From assembly GCA_029465975.1 (NCBI GenBank), contig CM055743.1, forward strand, positions 12,332,145 to 12,396,144: a stretch of DNA of 64,000 nucleotides. Reading direction: 5' to 3'. Made by a program: the position numbers and the translations under genes. This stretch comes from Dallia pectoralis. Taxonomy: Eukaryota; Chordata; Actinopteri; Esociformes; Umbridae. Under the pieces are notes generated by a model. It was given only the letters and a program-made list of their open reading frames with translations, made no database searches and was not told the DNA's origin. Below, in pieces: positions 36,831-49,500 of the stretch; within the stretch, counting starts at the first letter, position 1; each line of letters begins with the position of its first letter.

Positions 36831-37681
36831 ACTAAGAGAAATGGATGAGGGGGAGGGAGCAAAAGAGATAGGCAATAGGGCATCAGGGAGCAAGCAGGGT
36901 GAGGAAATAGAGTAAAGGCAGGACGAGGGGGAGATAAAATAGAGGGGGAAGAGGTTGAAAGAGTCCAGAGAGAAAAGGCAATGTGAGACGCCGATGCTCT
37001 GGTAATTCCAAACCGAGGCATGTCCATTGGGGAGAGTGGATAGGATGCCTAAAAGTAAGACCGCAGACGTTCGACTGGGAGAAATCACGTGTCGACGGAC
37101 AGGTTTCCTGTGACTGGAGAGCCTGGAGTTTGCAAATAGCCACAACATTTCAGCTGGACCCAGTTGCAGTACATCAACACAGACCATAAATCAACATGTG
37201 AAAACGGGTATCCCCTCATGGCTCGGGATTTATCATCCACGGAAGCTAAATGGGAAGTCTTAAAGAGAAAATTACAGATCTGACGCGCAAGTCTTTACCG
37301 CAAGTTCAGAGAAATGGTAGACATGAAATTACAACACCGTCTCCCCATTCACTTGAATGGGTAAGTTTGTCCAAACTCCTGACAGGTACTGAAAGTGCAA
37401 ATGAACGGCTTTATGTTATTATGCATGTTCAGGGACTGTTGTTCATTTCAGTGGCTAATATATAACTTACTGACCTCAGACCTTAATGCTATGGAGTGTA
37501 CCGTGGCTCTGACCAGAGAAGGAAGTCCTTTAACCTCTGCATAAACCCATTTCACTGTAGACCGAGACCCCTGTAATAGGACAGAGTGACGGAATTCACT
37601 ATTTGCACTATTCTATAACTTGACATTCGATACTGTGATTTTTTTTTGTGATTGAATGTTCCAGACATGTTGCATCATATC
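36831..37681. other. Intron 1 stretch
   Basis: G/A-rich to 36960, then unique. No gene seen. Confidence 0.5.
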
Positions 37682-37850
37682 AGCCACAGAAAGCCCAGGA
37701 CCGGAGGCTAATAGAGGGAGATTGAACTGGGCTGACATTCTGTCGGTTTTCTCAGGGATGAAACGCCTTCTCAATAGTTTTCCCATTCCATTTTATGCCA
37801 GCAATGTTGACAATTTGTTGCTACAGTTTAACAACCAGGTTGTCTAGATG
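37682..37850. repeat. Dispersed repeat, copy B
   Basis: Diverged relative of 8288-8470, in the same orientation. It shares GAAAGCCCAG, GGCTGACATTCTGTCGGTTT and a following ATGAAACGCC block, and extends further through TGTTGCTACAGTTTAACAAC. Confidence 0.58.
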
Positions 37851-40800
37851 GTGTGAACAGTGAACAGAAATATTACAACATTTAGCCTGTCCTAAGAGTA
37901 ACACTCTACAAAGAGACAGTATTGTCCAATAGGATCTCAGTAGCTCACAGTTGGCTCCGCCCACTGTTCTTCCATTGGGAACAACAGATATCAGGCCATC
38001 TTGGTTTAGTAATAGTAATCATTGCTCATAGTAACCAGGGTTGCCACGAAATGTCACTGTGACACTGAATGTCAGGGAGTTGGCTAAAACTAGTTTCCAC
38101 AAACAAGCAGATTGCTTAAACATGGCACCATCATCACAATTTAAGTGGGTACGGCGAACGCAAAACATGGTCACATTCTTCCTTATTGCTAATCGATGAC
38201 CACAACACACAAGCAAGTATAAACTTTTTTAGTCAACCTTTAAGAGAATGTTGACAGTTATCTGGGGGGGGGGGCTTTTCTATGGCAAAACAGTGATAAT
38301 CAAGTTAGACACCTGGACAAGAGGAACATTTTAAACACATCGCCGCCTACCTGAGCTGTCTGTCAGTGTCAGGTAACAGCAGGGATGGCAGACGCTGACA
38401 CTGTGGAATGTCTACAGCAACACATGGGGACAGCCGACGCTATAGGGCACGAAAAGGGGACGGATTTAAATAACATCTGACGAATCTCCACAGACATAGG
38501 GTTTTACGCCGAGCCATCAAAGCAGGAACAGAGCGAGATCAAAGGGTTATTTCAGAATCATTCCCTCGCGCCTGGAAGCCTGCGACACTACCAGAATGAG
38601 AATATAGAGACACACACACACAGACACACACACAAAAGTGGCTTTCTGCCAGGTTGTGTGTGCCACCTGTCTAGCAGTGCCGAGGTAGTTACCTCTGGGA
38701 ATTCCCTGACTTTAAAAAACAAATACAAATAAAAAATTATCCTAAATCAGAACTTAACACTGGTTCTTAACCAAAAGCTTTGACCCTAAATTTAACATTC
38801 ACCACAAATAACCCCAACAAAACTTGCCTGTTGCAGACCAGCAAAATAAATGTCCCTGCTTTCCAGGTTTACCAGGGATCACCTGAGAGAGTTTCAAAAG
38901 GATGTACAGGTACACGCACTCTTATAGAAGGCCGGAATGAGGACAGAGACAAACGACGGGCTTCCAGACTCAATGGGCGAATATTCTTGCACTCGTAGTA
39001 GGCTCAGAGGCACGCGTTTGATCTCCTTTCCCCTTAAAGAAGTGCCAGTCAGAATATTGTGAAGCACGAAAAAGATCTAGCGGCAAGGATGGGCATCGGG
39101 GAATACCCTGGCGTGCCGTACAAGCCAACTGATCAGAGCATCAAACCGATGGGGGAGGGGCAATGAATCCGGAACACCCCGAAGAGAGAGGATGGATTGA
39201 AAGCAAGATAGAAAACGAACAATGGTCGGTTTTGTTTCCCCTTCAACCTACCTCTTTCCCTGAATCGCCTAAACCGGTTGCTAGGAAAAATACTTATCAA
39301 CACACGACGGTCTCCAGAGATTGCTACAGATGGAGCTTGGTACAGACGGAGCTTCCTGCTCTGCTCACTCACACCCACGTCACTCTACTTCCTTCTTCCT
39401 CTTCCTCGTTATCCCTGCCATGGCTTAATGAGGCACTAAGGGAATGCTGCAGCGTCCCTCTTCCCGTGGTGTAGAAGGACCGGAATGCTGTGAAGACTGG
39501 TCAAACTGTTTGTTTGAGCAGATGGCAACACAGACACACAGTAAGGTAGACTTAAGACAGGTATAGTAGTTTCATTTAGCAGGCGCCCTTATAGATAGCA
39601 ACATCTAGGCGCAATTTGGGTCGAAGTGCCTTGCCCACAGGTCATATTCCCATCCGCTCAGTTCTATCCAGAACAAACTGTAAAAAATCATACGTTCGAT
39701 GCAAAGGCTATAAAGCGATTAGTGTATTTACTGTGCTATGAAGTCCATAAACATGGGCTTTTGTAGTCACATGAATAACTACCCTGAATATCGTAGAACA
39801 TGGAGCAGTGTTTGGGGAGACGTTGATAGGGCCATGCCTAATGGGGGGTCCGTCAGTTGGTACGTAGGCCATCTCGCTGAGTCGTGCGGTTAGCGCGTAC
39901 GGTTAGCACGTACGGTTAGCGCGTACGGTTAGCAAACTGACTTTTTGGTTTCGGCTATGTTCATTTCAGTAGGGAAAAACATGATTAAAAAGCAGAACGA
40001 TTTTCTTTAAGCTTAAGGATCAAGGAAAACTAAACAGTTTTAAAAAACAGCACTCAGCAATTTGTGGCTCTTTGCTAGAACTGTCAAAGATATACAGATA
40101 TACAGACAAGCAATTTCGAATACATAAGACTAAAATGTAAACACTATTTGTCCCCTGAACAAAGCCTTGGAGAAACCACTCCATAGAACGCTGTGGTTAT
40201 TTCCTACAGCACGGTCAATAAACGAACCTGATAGCCATTTAACAAATTGATTTCAATGGAGCTTTAAGTGGATCCCTTCTCAGCAGATGCAGATACGCTG
40301 GTTATATAAAAAAGCTCTACATGCAGCGCAAAGCACAAAGTTCTGGGTTCCATCTGATAAACTAATGTATTTTCCAGGTGGGGCTCAAGTAGCTTCCCGT
40401 AATTTGATTCCAAGCCTTCTTTCCTTTTCCACTGTGAAGCAATGACAAATCATGACCATGCATCACTCATGCCGTGACATCAGCCCAGACCTTCCGGGCC
40501 AGACAGTCCTCTGTTACAGACTACTGGTTTCTCCTTTTACAGTTGACTGAAAGAAAACATGCACCAATGTAAATCCAGCACAGCTGTATCCTCGCTAATA
40601 ATAGCTGTTTAAATGAGTCACACAAACACCTAAATGTTAGGTTCATTCAAAACCATGTGTTTCAATTCATCCACTTTTAACTTCATTGCGTATACATTGC
40701 TGTGATGAAAAATGCCACTTGCATATTACACGTATTATTGACAGACATTTGACCTTCATTTCATCATTGACAGGGCCAAGGTAACCAAACTAACAGTAAC

Positions 40801-43569
40801 ACTGACACATCAAATATATCAAATATCCGGTAAGAAAACACAGTACCAGATTTGGGACAGGGTAGAACTAGGACGGACGCATTTTGTTCATCGTGAGAAA
40901 TATTTAAATGAAATTGGTTCGCTAATGTAGACGATCATGGCACAATTTCTACAACAATATCCCTACGTTACAAAAAATAATTCTTATTGTTGTGAAAGCC
41001 TCCATTGATTGATAGCTAAAATAGTCAGATTTTCTAGCAAAGTGACTGAAAGGCGAAGAAAAGCTTGGAATGGCAGGAATTTACGAAAAAAAGGTTTAAA
41101 GGACAGAAAGAAAATCGAATTTTTCAGGAGTCATTCTTTTCTGGCTAGCCAGAAGCTTTTGGTCAACACAATGCAACACTACAGGGATAAAAAAGGCTGC
41201 TAAGAAACCTGCATTCTTTAAGTAGACACAAGCAGACAGTGCCAAGGAGAAAAGATTCAGTAAAGACTTAGATACTTGTGAAATAGGGTCAGGCTGTTTA
41301 ATGTATACCACATACACACATACCATTCAACTTTTGCTACTTGGCTTAATATCTTTCAGTGCAAGAACACTCTTCAGAAATGTTTGGCTCAAGTTTAACT
41401 AAACAATGACTCAGTTTTCCCGGCACAAGCGGGTCTGTCCATTGTGATCTTTAAAGGATGTGAAGAGTCAGTGAGGTTCTGCATACCGGCAGCCGGGCTG
41501 AGGCAGCTTTTTGTTTGCACTTAAAATCCCATGAGGGAATACGAAGTACCACAGCACGGGTCAACGCTCACCCTGGAACCGAGGGCAGCTGTTGGCCAGT
41601 TCTGTCTTCTGACAACAGTCGAATGCGGTTAAGTCGTCTGTGTGGTCCACTAACACACATGATCCCTGTTTAGGTTGTGGTCACGACCTCATGTGGTCCA
41701 GCGCCGAGTTTACAACGTGAACACATGCAGGGTTGTGGTGTGTTTTGACTTGGGTCCCGAACAGGCGTGGTCTGTTTATGTTGGGGTTAGGTTCTCCTCA
41801 TGTTCCGAGTTAGCGTCCGGCACATGTATGGTCATTTTTTCGGGATGTCTGTGTAGAAGTTTTGTCTCTGGTGTGGTCCATTTGGCCATCTATTGTTGTG
41901 GGTTTAGTGGCCAGTCAGTCGGGATGGACTCAGCAGACTGTGATGGCTACAATAACCCCTGCAGTGGAGGCACCCATGTGCTAAATTACTGCCACAAATG
42001 CTCTCCGTCATGTGCTTGGAAGTCTCATCCGGGTCATTCTGCCCACTCATACACCACCAGCCGTATTTTTCCACTACATAATAAGCTTGGCCACTGTACC
42101 GGCTGAAACGTGGCGGTGTAAAAGGAAAAAGGGAAGGAAAAACCAGAAAGTGGAACCGAACAGGTGCAGAGATGTCATTAGAGGAGTGGGTGGCAAATCT
42201 GACCTCTCCCTGTTCTCTATCCCATAATGAAGTTCTGCACGTAGCTGATGGACACTGGCCAGCTCACACCTCAAGACGCATTATGATATTCACCGCTCCC
42301 CCGCACCTGCAGATCTGGGAAACTGATGGGGAAACTGGGAAAGACTGAGTAACTATCAAAACTATATACAAACAGAAACAGACGACACTGTGGCACCCAG
42401 ACTACCCGGGGCTGGGTTGCCGAGGGCCGGAAAAGGCCAGACTGCCCAAAAGGTCTTTCCGAGTACATGAGGGCGTTGAACTGAATGAGATTTGATTTTT
42501 AGCCCAATCCCAGAGCACACCCAGAAGAGGGCAGGGGAAACAGTCAAACACCTCATTCACATTCACAGTACCACTACAACAGCGATGCCCGAGGCTGAAT
42601 GATACCGCATTTCACAATCAAAGACCTGTACGGTGCCAGCACTATAAGTAATAGCAGGAATTACCATAGAGTAATGAGAGAGTGCCAGCCTGATTAAGAC
42701 AAAGGGCTTGGTGTGTGCTGCCGTGAATCACCGTGTGAAGAGAGCAAGAATACGACCTGTCAGTAGTGAGACTGAGCACACAATAGCCTCAATCTAATTC
42801 CGCCTTATTTCAGAAGCGGCGCGATGCTAGACCACCGCGATCCCGCGATAGACATGCCTATTTATTTGTGGCGAGGAGTAGTCACTTCATTAAAGTGCCT
42901 GGAGCTGCGTGTAGTCGGCCTCAACGAGGCACTAGAGTGACAGTGGAACGGAGGCGACGATAAGGAAATGTAGGGCCCTGTCAATCATTAAGCAGCAGCC
43001 AGTGACAGGGGCAGTCTGCCCCAGGGTGGATCTCACTACTTTACTACGAAACCTATTTCCCACAGAGGCCTTTTACCACCCTGACGCCCTCAGATGACAC
43101 ATAACTAGACATTTTCAAGTTTACCAAACCCATGATTCAGTCTGTCTATTGCAGCCCAAGTTTAACTGTTTGGTTTAAAAACGTGGGAAAATTGGATGCA
43201 AATAAGTTACTGTAGTTAATTATTGTTGATTTGGTTTAAGCTTCCAAGCGAAAATTCCAAGAAAAGCCAATGAGCAAGATAAGGAATAATGAGAGCAGAA
43301 TTAAGAATACCATCACTGTGTTCAAACACAGGTTACTTCACAAACATTTGGTCAAAAAATGTGATGGTGAAATTTAGGTATAGTTTAAATAACAAACTTG
43401 TCATAGTCACCGATTTCTCTCTGGTAGACATACATACTTTGCTTCTGCAACCGACCTCCAGAATGTTGAAGTGTGAGAATAATGTAGCAGTTTCTTGCAA
43501 CGATCAGACTGTTAGATCGACTGGGAGTGATTTTTGTCCACTCTCCTTTAATCTACACTTGTAACAATG
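37851..43569. other. Mostly unique intron 1 segment
   Basis: Includes a G10 run at 38264-38273, a weak SINE/LINE-tail-like patch at 39568-39650, and a 14-bp repeat (ACGGTTAGCGCGT type, about 4 copies) at 39886-39932. No gene recognised; the 143-codon frame near 41675 begins at TTG and has no known domain. Confidence 0.5.
39568..39650 (+). repeat. Possible teleost SINE/LINE 3'-tail fragment
   Basis: The stretch with AGCAGGCGCCCTTATAGATA and GAAGTGCCTTGCCCACAGG resembles a widespread teleost repeat core (CAGACGCTCTTATCCAGAGC ... AAGTGCCTTGCCCAAGG), as I recall it. Short and diverged. Confidence 0.42.
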
Positions 43570-44410
43570 TGATGTTTCAGGGCTTTTGTGCACACTAACC
43601 ATTCCTCAAGCCTCAATTTTTTTTAAATTTGGAGCCATTCTGTTCTAGGTTTGCATGCATGTTTTGGATCATTGTCCTGTAGCAAGATCTACGTTCAGTC
43701 CAGCTACAGCGTTATGACAGATAAGCCTCACACTTTCCTCAATAATAACCATACGGAATTGATGTTTCACTCATGTTTCCCAGGCCATTAAGCAGAAAAG
43801 CAGCCCCAAAAAATAACACCACTACCTACAGGCTTTACGGTTCGTATGCGGTTCTTAAGTTTCAACTAAAGGCAGTGTTTTGTTTTCGCCAAACATGTCA
43901 CATAGCATTCCAGTAGTTTGGGAGTATGTGCAATCTTTATTTGACAGATTACTCATGCACTTAGACATTTATTGTGACAGGAGAGGTCTGTATGTTTGCT
44001 GATGTTACCGTGGGGTTCTTCTAGGAGCACCTTTCGGTTATTTATAGGGCTGCTTTGATGAAGATCAGTCCTGCGTAGATGGCCGGCGGGCTTGACTTTT
44101 CACCACTGTACTTTAAATTGCCTGGAAATAGATTTGTAATCTGTCCCAGACTCAAAGGGATCAATAATCCTTCTTCTGGGGGACATAAGATAGGTATTTT
44201 GTTGACGGCATTCGGCAACTACGCAGCCATATAGTTAAGGGGAAACCCGACAAAATTCAAAACATTATTTCAGGCGATATCTTCCGAAGTTACTCTAATG
44301 TTTTTTTAATTCAAACCTGATAAAGACAGTTGGAAATTAGCTCAAATATCCAAATATGCAACACAAAATAATCTACAATCCATGGGCGTATATACTTTTT
44401 CACAGGCCTG
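43570..44410 (-). mobile_element. Degenerate Tc1/mariner-like relic
   Basis: On the plus strand it carries TTTGGATCATTGTCCTGTAG, the complement of the transposase codons around QDNDPK, and downstream GTAGATGGCCGGCGGGCTTG and GTAATCTGTCCCAGACTC, which match the complement of a common teleost Tc1-like transposase N-terminal region. Many frameshifts. The ends are uncertain; the right end may lie near the TATATACTTTTTCACAGGCC at about 44390. Confidence 0.55.
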
Positions 44411-44786
44411 TAGGTCCTTGTCAGTTTCTTTAGTTCCCTTTGTTTAAAGATAATTGAAAGTATTGTTGAATGAATGCCTCTTATAATGAAGCGGTCTGTC
44501 CCTATAACACAGTACAAAATGTTGTAAATATTGAAAGATGCTCCAATTACTCTATTTATCCAATTTCTCATCATCATACAGAAGTTGTTCCATCAGCTGC
44601 TGCAAATTAATGTAGTTTAAATTGCAATCACAACACGCAAATAAACAAAACAGCCTACTAGTATTTTGTTCACCTCACATGTATTCAGAAAGCAGACATG
44701 CCTAGGAGTAGGGCTGCACGATATTGGGGAAAAAATGACATTGCGATATTTTCCCCCAACGATATATATTGCGATATTGCAAGCCA

Positions 44787-45152
44787 TCAATCCAGACTAA
44801 AGACAATAATTACCATTCCATCAGACCGTACTGTCAGACTCATGTAGGGCTCTGTTGTCCTGCTGGACCATAAATCTGTTGTAGCTGCATAGCATTCCAC
44901 GTGTGACAGCTCTGCTTCAATCTGAGATTTGCATTTTCCATACAGCTCTAATATGTGCGGGATGGTATAACATACCATGCGTTCGGATAAGTTTCTTAAA
45001 TCCCTCTTTGGTGACGGTGTTTAATGGCAACATATCTTTAGAGATATAAACGTTATTGTTACGTTGTGGTGCCGTTTTAAGTGATCAGACAAATTGGTGG
45101 TGTTTCCTTGTTTTGAGGCCACAACTTTATAACACTCCAGGCAAAGTACCTG
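44787..45152 (-). pseudogene. ZBED-like hAT transposase fragments
   Basis: From 45152 downward the minus strand encodes a BED zinc finger piece: CLECYKVVASKQGN, then NLSDHLKRHH, giving the Cys-x2-Cys and His ligands in order. Below it, from about 45045, comes MLPLNTVTKEGFKKLIRT, and after a frameshift AELSHVECYAATTDLWSS, then TEPYMSLTV, which are hallmark blocks of ZBED1-like hAT transposases. The linker between the finger and the core is shortened, the frame is broken at least once, and the C-terminal dimerisation domain is absent. Inactive. Confidence 0.85.
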
Positions 45153-45587
45153 TTTATGGTCAACATCCTCATTTTTGTAGCCGTTTATGTATAATATGAA
45201 TTATTATTATACATAATAATTACATCTCCCGACTCCTTGGTTGTCTAAATACATCCATTGTTTATTTAGCTAAGCATGTAAATTATCAGGAAGAACAAAA
45301 ACATAACGTTTAACGTTAGTGAATATTTTAGACAATGAAACGGTGAGTTCATGAGTTCGCTAGGTGACCGTGGTTTTAAGAGACACGAGAGAGAAGCTCA
45401 TGAACGCGCATGTTGCCATCGGTTGCTACGACAATACAAACAAATTATTGCTAGTGCGCATGTCCATCATGACGTCATGGGCCAGTCAACGCGGAAGATC
45501 CATGCTTCATGTTGGCTTTATGCGCTTTTGAGCCTCTCATTGGAATGTACGGGTCTTCCCGCAGAACACTGTATCAAGTTCTCTTAA

Positions 45588-45690
45588 CATTTATGGGTGC
45601 TACCCTGGTGCTACCGTTCTCTTAATACATTTATGGGTGCTACCCTGGTGCTATCGTTCTCTTAATACATTTATGGGTGCAACCCTTCTT
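45588..45690. repeat. 40-bp repeat, 2.5 copies, inside the hAT relic
   Basis: CATTTATGGGTGCTACCCTG starts at 45588, 45628 and 45668, each followed by GTGCTACCGTTCTCTTAATA or a variant. Confidence 0.92.
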
Positions 45691-45781
45691 CACATCGCAC
45701 GTTCCGACGATGTGACTATCGCGCATGCGCACATCGCGATGTCAATGTTAAAACCGAATATCGTTCAGCCCTACCTAGGAG

Positions 45782-46143
45782 TGTTTGAATCACATTGGTA
45801 CGGATGTGTCACAGAACACACCTAGACATAACCTACATACACTGACTGTTACATCTGAAGACCTTCAAAACACCTAAACCATTTAAAACATCTAACTGGA
45901 AAACAGAACTACAAGAGCAGAAAATTCAGCTATATGTAATATAAATGCAGCAAATCCAAGAATACCAAGGTTGGACATTGCATGAGTCCGTCATCAGGAC
46001 AGTAGTCGGGACATCTGCCTATCCACTAAGAGACAGAAAGTGCTTACTTAAACCAAACCGGGAGAGGAGAGCTGGGCAGCATTGAAGCGATTACTTAACA
46101 AGAGGCAGTGATGATCCTAATCCTCTTCTTACACTGGGATTAG
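45782..46143. other. Intron 1 unique stretch
   Basis: Nothing recognised. Confidence 0.5.
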
Positions 46144-46533
46144 AAAGAAAGGTGTTGCACTGCTGCTGAGGAAAGCACTGGCTTTAGTGCGGAACAAGCT
46201 GCCCGCATAAACTACCTGAAGAAACTGTTACAAGCCACCTTATACAAGAAGGAGGAAAGCACTGGCTTTAGTGCAGAACAAGCTGCCCGCATAAACTACC
46301 TGAAGAAACTGTTACAAGCCACCTTATACAAGAAGGAGGAAAGCACTGGCTTTAGTGCAGAACAAGCTGCCCGCATAAACTACCTGAAGAAACGGTTACA
46401 AGCCACCTTATACAACAAGCAAGTGGGTACAGTAGCACGAAACACTGCAAGGCAACCTGTACTATTCTTATCCAGGCATCAAAACCAGTTCCACCGCAGA
46501 TTGGTATTTTTCTCTTCATTAATTAAGGAGTGA
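46144..46533 (+). other. Open frame over an 84-bp x3 tandem repeat (no start codon)
   Basis: Three tandem 84-base units start at 46168, 46252 and 46336. Each encodes 28 codons with no stop (EESTGFSAEQAARINYLKK, then LLQATLYKK). The frame is open from after TAG at 46141 to TGA at about 46531, about 129 codons, but has no ATG. It lies antisense to ext1. Only three substitutions separate the units, one of them silent. I recognise no protein family. It may be a fragment of an old retroelement or a chance open minisatellite. Confidence 0.45.
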
Positions 46534-49500
46534 TGGGGAGATCAGGGGGGTTCAATTAATTGGAATTAATCAATTAATTAACAGGAAAACCAGCAGACTA
46601 CAGACCAAGGCTTGGATAAATATTCCAATAGCATATGGAAAGCTCATACAGGAGATTTTCAGTTGACCAATTTCATACTTCAGGATTAGGCAAAATTAAT
46701 AAAGACTTACAATTTGTCTACATTTTGCCAACAAGTTTGTGTAGAGATGGTTCCTCTTTAGGAAATAGGACTTAAGACTTTAATTTACTGAAAGTTTATC
46801 AGCATCTCAAGATGTCCGGGGTTTACAGACAATCTAGCCAACATTGATTCAATTGAATAATGAACAGTATTCTGAGCATTTAGACTGTAGTGCTCAGCAA
46901 ATTTACTTTGCCTCAAAAGGCTTTTACGGTCAATTGCTTATCCAAAAAGAAATTCTAATGAAATTTCTTTAGTCTCATAATACAGAAGGTCCCACAGCTG
47001 TCAAAGAGTTGAATAAAAATGAAAAAACCTGAGGCTACCTGCCCGCAAAAGAATGAGCAGTAGAACCGTATGTGGACACTACAGAAACCCTACTGATAAA
47101 TTATTCATTTGTATAGCTTCCGGGGTTCCAGATGAGTGGTCGCATTGCAGCTCCAGCCCTCGTCCAAACAAGAAGCACCGGGGAAGCAAATCACCAGAGG
47201 AATAAAAGGACATCCACAGGGAGAAAAGTCTGGAACACACTACTGATTCAGCACAACTTTGACCAGAGGATGTGCACTGTAAATGGACACACACACACAC
47301 ACACACACACACTCCTCCAGCTACTACAGGGCATATATTATGCATACTTGGCGCAAACTGCGGAACAAACCCCGCAAACAGACTCATGTGGGAAATGCTA
47401 ACTCTGCTGTCCAAACAATTCAAACACTTACATAGCACACTTTCAGACTACAACCTAAACCCATCGGTACAGTCCTAGACAATCTGTATGGGGTTAACCT
47501 ACGATCATTACTCTAACTCTATGTTCAAGTACGAGCGTGTTTGTAGACCTTTTGTAGAGCTGGGTGCAAATACATGGCCTGTTCACCAGACACCTGAACT
47601 CCAAACCTGCCTACTGCAAACAAAAGCTCCCTTCTCTCGAAACGAGCCTACTCCAGGAAGAGAATAAAAAATAAACAGAAAATGTAAAAACACCACAACT
47701 GGTCAATTGGAGATCAAACAGATGTCAAGCTACATATCAAAAACACCTGCAAAATGGCCTTAATATCCTGCAATTCAGCTTAATATTTAGCATTTCAAAA
47801 CCTACTCTAAGCCTCTGAAGCATTCAAAACACAAACACATCCATAAACATGGAACGCGAGAGGAATGCATGGGAAAACTGTGATTTAATTCAAATGGCGC
47901 CGAAAAAACAAACAGACACATACTCTGAATATTCTGTGTGAAAAGCAGCAGGTTAGTCACAGTGTTGATACAAAGTCTAATGGCATAAAGCCGTACTGTC
48001 GCATTAAAAAAAGCTTCACTAATCCCCGCCCCTGGCAACCCTCGATTTGTGTGCTTTTTTCTAAACCTTGTGTCCATGTTAAACCACAAGCATGTCGCAC
48101 CATTAAGTGAAGGGATGGCCAAACAACTTTGCTTACGAAGTTGACCTCGAAAGGAAAAGGTAGAACGAGGTAAACAAAAGTGCAGACCCTTTCAAAAAAG
48201 CTGCTGTCGTCGTCTACACTTTCTGAGGGAGTAAACATTTACACCAAAAAATGTAAACCTGCCAAGAAGCTAACAGGCTTAGCCTCTGGTTTCCCAGCAC
48301 AGGGCTCTTCTCTGAGTCTTCAAACTTCTTTGATATAGAGGATGTGGTTAGCAAAAAACCACCAACCAAGATGCTGGGTAAAAATTCCGTAGAACAAGGG
48401 CAAAAAAGTAACGTGGCCTCCTGCCGAACAGACGACAAACCACCAAATCCCTTGTCAGAGAAGAACAAACAGCCTGTTGGTAAAAAGGCCCCTCTGTCTG
48501 TGGGCCATCTCTGACTCACTTATCAGAAATGCAACCTCAAAAGACTTAATGAAGGAAATATCTTCATTCCGAATCATTTTCCATGTCGGCATAGGAAATA
48601 ACTGGTAAACGGACAGGCCGGAGTAATGAAACTTTGCATGCGAAGGTTTCACAGGATTTTCGTCATGCTTTTTCGACCCATTCCATATGTATAGCAGATT
48701 AAGCTTGCAGAGATTTAATATCATTTAAAATGCCAGTTTTAAATCCCATCTCATTTCATTTCCAGGGAGCTGAAGAGTGGGAGATGTTGGCGTTTATTTG
48801 TTGAGTCCAACAGCACCACCAGCTGTACTTTGTCCTACATTCTGCGCAAACAACCACGTTCCCTTGAAAATCTGAAAAAATAAAATAAACAGTGAAGGCC
48901 AGAAAAAAACGACAGAGTTAAAAAAAAAAAAAATGCTGTGATAGCTGCAATAATTCAATATTTCTCTCCGGCGTGAAATACACTCGAAGTGAGACCCCCC
49001 CCCCCCGTGTGTTGACTTGGCCAGTGATCCGTGAAGTGTCATGGAATCCGGCAAACGAGGGGTCGCTGGAGTGTCTGAGCGGCCATTGTTGCCAGCGTCC
49101 AGCGTGGGGGATGACTGAAGGTGGTGGGTATTCGCAGCACAGAGTCTGGACAAGAGTTCGGGGGCGGGGGAGTAGATGGAAGGCAGTCGTGTCAATAAGG
49201 AACAGGCGGCCCACTGAAGAACCCAGCTCTCACACAGAAGGGCCCCCTCTTAGCGCCTAGGGCAGTAGAGCCTTTGCACCCACAAAGGGAAACCCATAAA
49301 GCCAACGACGGGGCACAAGCCACAAGATTCTCCACCACCACTTTAACACAGTTCTTTGTCTGGCAGCCAGGCTCCTCTTTCCCCAACACAACGACATTCT
49401 TCCACAACATAATGCTTTTTTAAGCAACCCACTCCCCATTTGCCCTTATGCAAATCACTATTTCAAAGTCAATACAGAACAGAGAAGTGTTTGTTTTCCC

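Larger units (their letters stand above)
44709..45773 (-). mobile_element. hAT transposon relic with BED finger
   Basis: Terminal inverted repeats TAGGGCTGCACGATATT (left) and the complement of TAGGGCTGAACGATATT (right) differ by one base. The perfect 8-bp target-site duplication CCTAGGAG flanks it at 44701-44708 and 45774-45781. At 1065 bases it is internally deleted relative to an autonomous hAT, but keeps pieces of a ZBED-type transposase on the minus strand. Confidence 0.92.

Noticed and set aside
41675..42106. 143-codon plus-strand frame with several Cys residues
   Set aside because: Starts at TTG, shows no known domain, and is antisense intronic. I briefly considered a retroelement Gag remnant but found no supporting motif.
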